Below are positions 56,903 through 64,000 of a stretch of 64,000 nucleotides of DNA, piece after piece. The notes under the pieces were generated by a model that was given only the letters and a program-made list of their open reading frames with translations, was not told where the DNA came from and made no database searches. The first letter of the stretch is position 1, and each line of letters begins with the position of its first letter. The position numbers and the translations under genes were made by a program. The DNA is from Streptomyces spinosisporus (GTDB lineage: Bacteria; Actinomycetota; Actinomycetes; Streptomycetales; Streptomycetaceae): NCBI RefSeq assembly GCF_022698145.1, contig NZ_JALDAX010000025.1, forward strand, positions 29,650 through 93,649. The letters run 5' to 3'.

Positions 56903-58735
56903 ATGCAGCCACTGGGAGCCGACGAGCCCACCGCCGTGGGGCCCTACCGGCTGCTCGGCCGGCTGGGCTCCGGCGGCATGGGCCGTGTCTATCTCGGCCG
57001 CAGCGCGGGAGGCCGTACGGTCGCGGTCAAGATCGTGCATCCGCACTTCGCGCTCGACGAGGAGTTCCGCGCCCGCTTCCGCCGCGAGGTCGAGGCGGCG
57101 CGGAGGGTCGGCGGCGCCTGGACCGCGCCGGTCCTCGACGCCGACCCGGCCGCCTCGGTGCCCTGGGTCGCGACGGCGTACGCGGCGGGCCCGTCACTCG
57201 CGGCGGCCGTCACCGACGGCGGTCCGCTGCCCGCCCATTCCGTACGCGTGCTGGGTGCGGGCCTGGCCGAAGCGCTGGCGGCGGTGCACGAACTGGGCCT
57301 GGTGCACCGTGATGTGAAGCCCTCCAACGTCCTGCTCACCCTGGACGGCCCGCTCCTGATCGACTTCGGGATCGCCCGCGCCACGGACGGTACGGCCTCC
57401 CTGACCTCCACCGGTGTGTCCATCGGCTCGCCCGGCTACATGTCCCCGGAGCAGATCCTCGGCAAGGGCGCGACCGGCGCCGCCGACGTCTTCTCGCTCG
57501 GCGCGGTGCTGGCGTACGCGGCGACCGGCGAGCCGCCCTTCCCGGGCGACTCCTCGGCGGCGCTGCTCTACAAGGTCGTCCACGAGGAGCCGGAACTCGG
57601 CCCGCTGGACGGGGAGTTGCGCCAGGTCGTGGAGGCCTGTCTGACCAAGGAGCCGGGTGCGCGCCCCGCGCCCGGTGACCTGGCCCGCCGCCTCGCCCCC
57701 GAGGGCGCGGCCCGGCTGGTGGCGGCCGGATGGCTGCCGGGGGCGCTGGTGGAGCAGGTGAGCCGGGGCGCCGTACAGCTGCTGAACCTGGAGGCGACGA
57801 CGTCCGGCCAGGAGGCGGCGTCCGGGCCGGTGGGCTTCAGCAGTGTGTCGGTCGGGGACGGGGTGACGGCCGGAGGGGAGAGGGCCGGGCGTTCTACGGC
57901 TTCGACGGCGGGGGAGTTCGGACCGCCGCCGGTGATGCCGCCCTCGGCGCCCACGCCCCCGATGTCCCAGCCCTCGACGTCGGCGTCTTCCGGTTCCGTG
58001 CCCCAGGCGCCCGCGTCGTCGATGACCCCGCCCTCGACGCCCCCGCCGTCGGCCGGCGAACCGCGGGACGCGCCTCCCGGCAGGCTCTCCGTCTCCGTGG
58101 CCGCCTCGTCCGGGCCGGGTGACGGCGGGCGGGGGCGGCGGCTGAGCTGCACGGTGGCGCTCGCGGTCGCGGGGGCGCTGGCGGCGGTGACGGTGGGATC
58201 GGCCTTCCTCTTCGACCTGCTGCCCGGCACGGGGAACAGCGACAGGGACAGCAGTGCGGGCAGCGATCCCTCCGCGGCCGCCACACCGAGCGACGGCGCG
58301 AGCGGCACGGCGGACGGGAGCCCTAAGCCCAGCGCGAGCCCCAAGCCGAGCGGCAGCGCCGAGCCCACCGGCGGCACCGGCTCCGCCGTACCCGCCTCCT
58401 ACCTCGGCACCTGGGAGGGGCAGGCGCTCGCCCTCGACGGCAACCTGCCCGTCGGCACCTTCCGGCTCACCGTCCACAAGGCCGACGTGGGCGAGGAGTT
58501 GGGCAGCCTGCGGCAGACCGACCAGCTCGGCGGCGTCTGCAACGACGTCCTCACCGTCAAGACCGTCACCGCCGAGCAGATCGTCGCCACCTCGGTCGGC
58601 GCGAAGTCCAACCACAGCGGCTGCAACCCCGCCCCCCACACCGTGCGGCTGTCGCACGTCGGCGACGACCTGAAGTACGTCTCCGACAGCGAGGCCGAGG
58701 GGAACCCGACGGCCCGGATGTCGAAGATCCAGTAG
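56903..58735 (+). CDS. Membrane Ser/Thr protein kinase with extracytoplasmic sensor domain
   Basis: A 610-residue Hanks-type kinase. The kinase domain (about residues 13-270) has GSGGMG, the ATP lysine K43 in VAVKIV, the catalytic loop HRDVKPSN (about residue 135), DFG (D154) and GYMSPEQ. A Pro/Ser-rich juxtamembrane region of about 140 residues is followed by one membrane span (CTVALAVAGALAAVTVGSAFLF, about residues 415-437). A Ser/Pro/Gly linker and an extracellular domain of about 110 residues follow, beginning YLGTWEGQALALDG and holding two cysteines. GGGGGAGGGG precedes the ATG at 56903. It converges with eccC with a 9-bp gap, so the kinase may act on the secretion machine, but that is inferred. 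Confidence 0.93.
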   Translation: MQPLGADEPTAVGPYRLLGRLGSGGMGRVYLGRSAGGRTVAVKIVHPHFALDEEFRARFRREVEAARRVGGAWTAPVLDADPAASVPWVATAYAAGPSLAAAVTDGGPLPAHSVRVLGAGLAEALAAVHELGLVHRDVKPSNVLLTLDGPLLIDFGIARATDGTASLTSTGVSIGSPGYMSPEQILGKGATGAADVFSLGAVLAYAATGEPPFPGDSSAALLYKVVHEEPELGPLDGELRQVVEACLTKEPGARPAPGDLARRLAPEGAARLVAAGWLPGALVEQVSRGAVQLLNLEATTSGQEAASGPVGFSSVSVGDGVTAGGERAGRSTASTAGEFGPPPVMPPSAPTPPMSQPSTSASSGSVPQAPASSMTPPSTPPPSAGEPRDAPPGRLSVSVAASSGPGDGGRGRRLSCTVALAVAGALAAVTVGSAFLFDLLPGTGNSDRDSSAGSDPSAAATPSDGASGTADGSPKPSASPKPSGSAEPTGGTGSAVPASYLGTWEGQALALDGNLPVGTFRLTVHKADVGEELGSLRQTDQLGGVCNDVLTVKTVTAEQIVATSVGAKSNHSGCNPAPHTVRLSHVGDDLKYVSDSEAEGNPTARMSKIQ

Positions 58736-58744
58736 CGGGACCGC

Positions 58745-61700
58745 CTAGAGCGGCGTGGTGACCGTGACGTGCTCTCCCGTGCCCAGGTGGAGCATGCCCT
58801 TGCCCGGGGTGATCGGGCCGCCGACCATGCTGCGGTTGGTGCGGATGCCGATGAGCTCGCCGGAGCCGGACTCCTGGGGCGAGAGCAGGATGCCGCGACG
58901 GGCCTTCTTGGCGTCGACCTGCCAGCCGGAGAAGCCCTCGCAGATCTCGTCCTCGTCACCCGCGATGACGACCGCGAGGCCCTCCTCGGTGCCGCGTTCG
59001 ACGATGCGCTTGAAGACGTCCTCCGCGTCGCAGTCGTCGAGGACCTCGGCGTCGTCGACCAGGACCACGACCGGGTCCTCCGGCTTGGCCGTGTCGACGA
59101 GTTCCGTCAGCTCGTCCTCATCCACGTCACGGCCCGTGAAGACCTTCAACACGCCGTCCTGGCCGTCGAGTTCACGCAGCGGCGACGGGCGGGGCGCCGC
59201 GACGACGAGGCGCACGCCCTTGGCGAGGTAGGAGCGGGCGAAGCTCAACAGCATCGTGGAGCGGCCCGATTTGGCCGGCCCGCCGATGACGAACGCCGGG
59301 ACGCCCTGGGCCAGATCCGGTCCGAAGGCGGCCAGTTCGTCGCCACCGACACCCGCGAGCGCCCACAGCGGAGCGGACGTCGTCGCCGGGTCGCGCATCG
59401 CCCACGCGTCCTCGAAGGAGATACGGCTGGGCAGCACATCCACGCGGAAGGGGCGCAGCGCACGCGGCACGGAGGCGTCCCGGGCGGCCGCCGCCTCACC
59501 GATCGCGACCAGCGCGGCGTTCTGGCCCTGACCCGTGGTGTCCTCGGCGAGCAGCGCGAACTGCGTCTCCGCGGCGGTCTCGGCACGGAACGCGCGGCCC
59601 GGCGGGATCTCCTCGGGCACCTTGCGGGCGTTGATGTCCAGCATCGAGAAGTCGGCCCGGTCGGCAAGCCGCAGACCGTACTTGTCCTCGGTGAGGGAGG
59701 AGATGCGGCCCGCGAGGAGCTGGCGGTCACCGGTGATGACGACATGGATGCCGACGCTGGCGCCCTCGCGCATCATCGCCATGATCTGGTCGGTCAGATC
59801 ACCGTGGTTGTGCTCGCCGAGCGTGGGCAGCCAGCCCTCCCAGCGGTCCAGCAGGACCACGATGTGCGGCAGCCGCTCCTCCGCCTCGACGGCGGCACGC
59901 TGCTCGCCGATATCCGCGAAACCGCGGTCGGCCAGCAGTTCCTGACGGCGGCTCAGCTCGCCGGAGAGCCGGCTGACCAGCCGCTCGACCCGCTCCAGCT
60001 GGTTGCGGCTGACGACCGCACCGCAGTGCGGCAGCCGGGTCACCGCGTTCAGGGCGCCGTTGCCGCAGTCGATGCCGTAGATGTGCACGTCCGCACAGGA
60101 GTTGGTGCGGGCCAGCGAGCCCGCGATGGTGCGCAGGACCTGCGAGCGGCCGGTGCGCGGGGCGCCGGCGAGGATGAGGTGGCCGAAGGTCGCGAAGTCG
60201 ACGACCACCGGGCGGCGGGCCTGGTCGGCGGGCAGGTCCTCGATGCCGTACGGGGCGGCCGGCAGCGCACCCTGGCTCTGCGGGGCCGGGACCTCGTCCA
60301 GCAGCAGCGTCTCGTCCAGCGCGGGCAGCCACGGGGAGTGCTGCGCCGGGATGCCGAGGGCGGTGTTGGCCTCCCGTACGGCGTCGACCAGGACCTTCAG
60401 GTCGGTGATCTCGTCGTCCTCGCGCGCCTCGGACTTGGGCTTGGTGAGCGCGGCCCGGCCCAGGTCCTGCCAGGTGAGCGGACCGGCCCACGGCGCGAGT
60501 GTCGCCGGGTCGGCGGCGCCCGGGCGGCGTCCCCCGACGCGGCCCGACTGGAACGGGACCAGCGAGGCGTGTCCGAGGCGGACGTAGGCGCGGCCCGGGG
60601 TGCTCTTCGCGATGTGCCCGGCGTCGGGCGCGTCGATGACGTCGGTCGACTCACCGGCGTCGGTCACGCGCAGCGCGATACGGAGGTTGGTGTTGGCGCG
60701 GATCTCGGGGGAGACGACGCCGGACGGCCGCTGGGTGGCCAGCAGCAGATGGATGCCGAGCGAACGGCCACGCTGGGCGATGTTGACCAGACCCGTCACG
60801 AAGTCCGGCAGGTCGCGCACCATCGAGGCGAACTCGTCGATGACGATGAGGAGTCGGGGCACCGGCGGGTGCGAGGGGTCCCGCTTCACCAGGTCCTGGT
60901 AGTCCTCGATGTCCTTGGCGTCGGCGGCGGCGAGGATGTGCTCGCGCCGCTTCAGCTCCGCGCCCAGCGACTCCAGGGCCCGCTCGACGAGATGGGCGTC
61001 CAGGTCGGTGACCATGCCGACGGTGTGCGGCAGCTTCACACAGTCCTTGAACGCCGAGCCGCCCTTGTAGTCGACGAGGACGAACGTCATGTTCTCGGGC
61101 GTGTTCGCCACCGCGAGCGCCGCGACGATGGTCTGCAGCAGCTCCGACTTGCCGGAACCCGTCGTACCGGCGATCAGGCCGTGCGGCCCGTCCCGGCGCA
61201 GGTCGATGCCGAACGCGCCGTCGTAGGACTCACCGATGACGGCCATCGTCGACTGGCCGCCCATCCGCCACCGCGCCGCGATCGCGTCGCGCGTCGGCGG
61301 CTCCAGCTGGAGCACGTCGAGGAGCCGGCTGGCGGCGGGCAGTGCGGAGTCCTCGGTCTCGCCACTGATGTCGCGCAGCGGGGACAGCGAGCGGGCGAGC
61401 CGGGCGCACCAGGCCGGGGAGACGAAGTCGGGCCGTACGTTCTTCTTGCGCAGCGCACCGGTCTGCTCGACGCGCAGCCGCAACTCCGGGACGGCACGGG
61501 TGTGTTCGTCGGTCTGCTGGGCGGCGGGATGCCAGGCCTGGAAGGAGGGGAAGCCGCCGGCCGACTGCTGGGCGACGGAAACGGCGGACTTGCCGGCGTC
61601 GTTCGCGGGCCGCGGCTCGGCGACGACGAAGGCCTGGCACTCGCCGGGCAGGAAGCGTTCCTCCTCGTCCAGGCAGAGCGCGTAGATGGCGACCGCCGGA

Positions 61701-63382
61701 CCCTCCCGCAGCAGTCGTACGACACCCGGCATGGACCGGAGCCGCCGCGAGCCGTCCCAGACGACGACGATGTCCGGGTCGGAGAAGACCGGTCCGTCGT
61801 TCTTGCCGCGCCCGCCCTGCTGCAGGGCCTTCTGCCGGGCGTCCAGCAGCTGCGTCAGCTCGCCGACGCGCGCGGCCACGGTCTCGGAGTCCGTGCCGAT
61901 CAGGACGTTGACGTCCTGGCCGCTCGCCGGACGGGCGTGCGGCAGCCAGCGCACCCAGTCCCAGCGCCGGTCGGCCTCGTTGTCGGTCAGGACGTAGAAC
62001 TGCACGTCCATCGGGCTGTGCAGGACGGCCGTCTGGGCGACGGCCCAGCGGCCGAGGGCGGGCGCGGAGTCACCGGGGCCCGCGACGCCGATGACGCCGA
62101 GTTCCCTGAGGGGCAGCGCCACCGGCGCGTCCTCGATGTACCAGCGGACCTTGCGCTTGTGCTCGTCCTGCTCGGGGTCGTCGAGCTCCACCTCGGAGGG
62201 AACACGGCCGGTGCCGAAGCGGAGGAGGAGGTGGTCGGCGTCGGTACGTCTGCGCTCCCACAGCCGGGTGCGCGGGCCGGTGGCGGTGGCGAGGACGGCG
62301 GCGGGGTCGGGGACGGCCTGCCGCCGGTCCGTCCGCTCGGTGACCAGCGCCTCCTGCGCGTCCTTCTCGATCCGCTCCTTGTGCTCCTGGTACTCCTTGC
62401 GCTGCTTGGCGTGCGACTTGCGGCCGTGCTTCTTGTCCATGAAGTAGTTGCCGAACAGCATGATCGGGCTCATCACGGCCATGATCAGGTAGTACCAGCG
62501 GTGGAACATGAACACGGACACCACGGCACCGACCAGCGGCAGCAGCGCCATCAGCCAGGGCAGCGGACGGGCCTCGTAGTCGCCGGGCGGGTTCGGCAGC
62601 GAGAAGGACGTCTGCCGCTCGGCGGGGCGCAGCCGCGGGGGCCGGTTGTAGTCGAGACCGGCGCCGTCGTCGGACCACTTGAGGGCGGCGTTGGGCGGGG
62701 CGTAGGGGGCGAGCTCCAACAGGGTGTTGCCGAGGGCGAGTTGGGCGCCCAGCGGCCAGTCGCCGCCGTCGAACTCCTCGCCGTCGAGACGGGGGGAGTC
62801 CTGTCGGCCGGAGTCCTGTCGGCCGGAGTCCCGTCGGCCGGAGTTCTTGCCGGTGTCCGCGGCGGTGCCTTCGCCGGTGTTCTCGATGCCGTGCAGGGCG
62901 ACCTGGCAGGCGCCGTCGATGGCGATGGAGAGCGTGGCGGCGCGGGCGGGGAGTTCAGGGTCGTCGATACGGATGTGGTCGGCGGGGCCGTTGCCGATGT
63001 CGTACCGTCCCACCCCGAGCCGGTGCAGGGCGCCTGCCGCGGGCCCGCCCGCCACCCGGAGCTCCACGACGCCGGTGGGCTCACCGAGGATGCAGCCGAC
63101 GGGGTCGTGCAGGCTGACGACGACGCCGTCCCGCAGGGGTGAGCCGACGACGGTGGCGGAGGGGTCGACGGCGTATCCGTCGATGTAGGCCAGGGGGGCG
63201 CCGGAGCCGCCGGCACCGCCGCGATGCGCGCCGATCGGAATGATCTGCGCACTGTCGCCCAGGCCGACGTGCCGTGCCAGCTCCTGGGCGATGTCACCGA
63301 CCGTGGACTCCGGATCGGCATCGAGCACCACGTCGGCGCTGGCACCGCCGAGAGGGTCGACGACGGTCAGACTCAGGCGCAC
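58745..63382 (-). CDS. eccC: Type VII secretion ATPase EccC with FHA-like N-terminus
   Basis: A 1545-residue membrane FtsK/SpoIIIE ATPase, the motor of type VII (ESX-like) secretion. The N-terminal region holds a ubiquitin-like segment and an FHA-like segment (GRYDIGNGPADHIRIDD). Two membrane spans lie at about 269-314, followed by three ATPase domains. The first has canonical Walker A GTTGSGKS (about 735) and Walker B LLIVIDEF. The second (GAPRTGRS, about 1075) and third (GPAKSGRS, about 1370) have Arg in place of the Walker lysine. The FHA-like segment lacks the usual S-x-x-H signature. A 15-bp repeat encodes DSGRQ units near residue 185. The GTG at 63382 has GGGGGA six bases upstream. The all-in-one layout resembles Firmicutes EssC. 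Confidence 0.92.
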   Translation of the reverse strand: MRLSLTVVDPLGGASADVVLDADPESTVGDIAQELARHVGLGDSAQIIPIGAHRGGAGGSGAPLAYIDGYAVDPSATVVGSPLRDGVVVSLHDPVGCILGEPTGVVELRVAGGPAAGALHRLGVGRYDIGNGPADHIRIDDPELPARAATLSIAIDGACQVALHGIENTGEGTAADTGKNSGRRDSGRQDSGRQDSPRLDGEEFDGGDWPLGAQLALGNTLLELAPYAPPNAALKWSDDGAGLDYNRPPRLRPAERQTSFSLPNPPGDYEARPLPWLMALLPLVGAVVSVFMFHRWYYLIMAVMSPIMLFGNYFMDKKHGRKSHAKQRKEYQEHKERIEKDAQEALVTERTDRRQAVPDPAAVLATATGPRTRLWERRRTDADHLLLRFGTGRVPSEVELDDPEQDEHKRKVRWYIEDAPVALPLRELGVIGVAGPGDSAPALGRWAVAQTAVLHSPMDVQFYVLTDNEADRRWDWVRWLPHARPASGQDVNVLIGTDSETVAARVGELTQLLDARQKALQQGGRGKNDGPVFSDPDIVVVWDGSRRLRSMPGVVRLLREGPAVAIYALCLDEEERFLPGECQAFVVAEPRPANDAGKSAVSVAQQSAGGFPSFQAWHPAAQQTDEHTRAVPELRLRVEQTGALRKKNVRPDFVSPAWCARLARSLSPLRDISGETEDSALPAASRLLDVLQLEPPTRDAIAARWRMGGQSTMAVIGESYDGAFGIDLRRDGPHGLIAGTTGSGKSELLQTIVAALAVANTPENMTFVLVDYKGGSAFKDCVKLPHTVGMVTDLDAHLVERALESLGAELKRREHILAAADAKDIEDYQDLVKRDPSHPPVPRLLIVIDEFASMVRDLPDFVTGLVNIAQRGRSLGIHLLLATQRPSGVVSPEIRANTNLRIALRVTDAGESTDVIDAPDAGHIAKSTPGRAYVRLGHASLVPFQSGRVGGRRPGAADPATLAPWAGPLTWQDLGRAALTKPKSEAREDDEITDLKVLVDAVREANTALGIPAQHSPWLPALDETLLLDEVPAPQSQGALPAAPYGIEDLPADQARRPVVVDFATFGHLILAGAPRTGRSQVLRTIAGSLARTNSCADVHIYGIDCGNGALNAVTRLPHCGAVVSRNQLERVERLVSRLSGELSRRQELLADRGFADIGEQRAAVEAEERLPHIVVLLDRWEGWLPTLGEHNHGDLTDQIMAMMREGASVGIHVVITGDRQLLAGRISSLTEDKYGLRLADRADFSMLDINARKVPEEIPPGRAFRAETAAETQFALLAEDTTGQGQNAALVAIGEAAAARDASVPRALRPFRVDVLPSRISFEDAWAMRDPATTSAPLWALAGVGGDELAAFGPDLAQGVPAFVIGGPAKSGRSTMLLSFARSYLAKGVRLVVAAPRPSPLRELDGQDGVLKVFTGRDVDEDELTELVDTAKPEDPVVVLVDDAEVLDDCDAEDVFKRIVERGTEEGLAVVIAGDEDEICEGFSGWQVDAKKARRGILLSPQESGSGELIGIRTNRSMVGGPITPGKGMLHLGTGEHVTVTTPL
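62795..62839. repeat. 15-bp in-frame tandem repeat, three copies, within eccC
   Basis: Units start at 62795, 62810 and 62825 (first two identical, third with one substitution) and encode repeated Asp-Ser-Gly-Arg-Gln-like pentapeptides in the linker before the membrane spans. Length variation between strains would not disturb the frame. Confidence 0.85.
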
Positions 63383-63701
63383 GCTACGTCCCCCAACACA
63401 CCGAGACCACTGAAGGCAGTGGAACCACTGACCACGGCGGACCACTGACCACAGTGAGACCATGACCACTGACCACAGTGGGTTCATCCAACACAGTGAG
63501 AGTGACCTTAGCCGCCCATGCTTTCCCGGATGCAACGGGATGTGCGCCGGTTCACGATTCCCTCTCATGAGGGCCCTGTGGCCCCACGGGCCACACCCGT
63601 AAGATCTTTGCTCATGCGGACGGTCGTCGAACGGCCGTGAACCCGCACGAACAGCGCCACGGGGGAAGGCCCTGCGGCCACATGAACGGGAGGGAGCCGT
63701 C
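63383..63701. promoter_or_regulatory. Divergent region with three CACTG-N4-CAGTG palindromes
   Basis: A 319-bp non-coding region between eccC and the WXG100-like gene. Perfect palindromes CACTG-N4-CAGTG occur at 63408-63421, 63443-63456 and 63467-63480 (centre spacing 35 and 24 bp), with extra half-sites nearby. All lie 26-98 bp upstream of the eccC start. The other half, next to the WXG-like gene, shows no such sites. A dimeric regulator binding in series is the simplest reading. Confidence 0.8.
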
Positions 63702-64000
63702 ATGGCAGGCAAAGACACGGACCTTACATATGCCGAGATGGAAAAGGTCGCGGGTGACCTGATCAAGGACATGCACGACCTGGAAGACAAGATCAAGAAC
63801 GTCGAGAAGCGCGTCAGCGCGCTGGTGGAGAACGGCTTCACCACCCAGAAGGCCTCCGGAGCCTACGACGACTCCATCAAGACCTTCACCAAGGGCGCGG
63901 CGAAGACCATCCAGGGCCTGCACGGCCTGTCCGACTTCCTGAAGAAGGCCAAGGAAGCGTACGAAAACCTGGACGAGCAGCTGGCGAAGCAGGCCAAGGG
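63702..64000 (+). CDS. WXG100-like small protein (truncated by window end)
   Basis: The start of a small helical protein: MAGKDTDLTYAEMEKVAGDL, a helix rich in Lys, Glu and Asp, a turn near GFTTQKASGAY, then a second helix (DDSIKTFTKGAAKTIQGL and onward). The size, two-helix layout and position divergent from eccC fit a WXG100/ESAT-6-like secretion substrate. The Trp of the WxG turn is replaced: no W occurs in the visible 99 codons. The gene continues past 64000. GGGAGGGAGCC precedes the ATG. Confidence 0.75.
   Translation, partial: MAGKDTDLTYAEMEKVAGDLIKDMHDLEDKIKNVEKRVSALVENGFTTQKASGAYDDSIKTFTKGAAKTIQGLHGLSDFLKKAKEAYENLDEQLAKQAK

Noticed and set aside
58769..63142. 1457-codon open frame on the plus strand opposite eccC
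   Set aside because: It is the antisense shadow of a high-GC gene: Gly, Arg and Val-rich with no domain, while the minus strand has clear EccC motifs.
1..64000. Mobile elements, integrases, toxin-antitoxin or phage-defence genes
   Set aside because: None seen: no transposase, recombinase, restriction enzyme or nuclease-defence gene among the recognisable proteins, and no flanking direct repeats or tRNA attachment site.

Overview
The window is high-GC actinobacterial chromosome with strong third-position GC. Many start codons are GTG, adjacent genes often overlap at ATGA or GTGA, and several transcripts look leaderless. The gene set is a futalosine-route menaquinone cluster, a class I lysyl-tRNA synthetase, DUF2637 and DUF3558 proteins, and an FHA-type EccC. 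Together these point firmly to Streptomyces. I see no rRNA, tRNA, CRISPR array, insertion sequence or prophage. It looks like core chromosome with moderately variable stretches.

Layout. (1) 1-8.5 kb: divergent argS (cut by the window edge) and lysS, a perfect bidirectional terminator, a DUF2637 membrane protein, two related DUF3558-type lipoproteins, rtcB, and a tiny membrane protein overlapping an SDR gene. (2) 8.5-19.6 kb: small redox and regulatory modules. These are YnfA, a secreted protein, MarR, an HxlR/quinone-reductase divergent pair, a DHA2 exporter, AraC, a CE1758/CE1759 flavin pair preceded by 25-bp tandem repeats, an MprAB-like two-component system preceded by 20-bp tandem repeats, and a conserved hypothetical. 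(3) 19.9-27.6 kb: hemL with a histidine phosphatase, then a NodB-like lipoprotein and the system II cytochrome c maturation genes (TlpA-like, CcdA, ResB, CcsB). (4) 27.6-32.9 kb: an IPNS-like oxygenase with an apparent frameshift, a deaminase, a transglutaminase-like protein, a TioE-type MerR regulator, and a second regulator/quinone-reductase divergent pair. (5) 32.9-40.8 kb: UbiD-like decarboxylase, MqnP, rhomboid, UbiX-like, Lrp and MqnE, followed by UdgX, GNAT, DUF4229 and TetR. (6) 40.8-49.8 kb: an HtdX/FabG4-like pair divergent from two paralogous long-chain acyl-CoA synthetases, then LysR, a DUF6817-like protein and a methyltransferase. (7) 49.8-55.7 kb: a large LuxR ATPase regulator, a CYTH-like protein, AzlCD with a divergent XRE-cupin regulator, and a cold-shock protein. 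(8) 56-64 kb: mqnA, a membrane Ser/Thr kinase, a very large EccC (type VII secretion ATPase) and, divergent from it, the start of a WXG100-like small protein.

How the parts fit. HemL makes a haem precursor, the Res/Ccs genes attach haem to apocytochrome c, and the mqn genes make menaquinone. Much of the window therefore builds the respiratory chain. Two regulator-plus-oxidoreductase pairs, a flavin reductase pair and an exporter suggest a quinone or electrophile stress layer. The right end carries a type VII secretion-like locus whose promoter region holds three copies of a 14-bp palindrome. I did not find an obviously new multi-gene defence or mobile system. The least explained signals are the regulatory repeats and palindromes listed in the findings.
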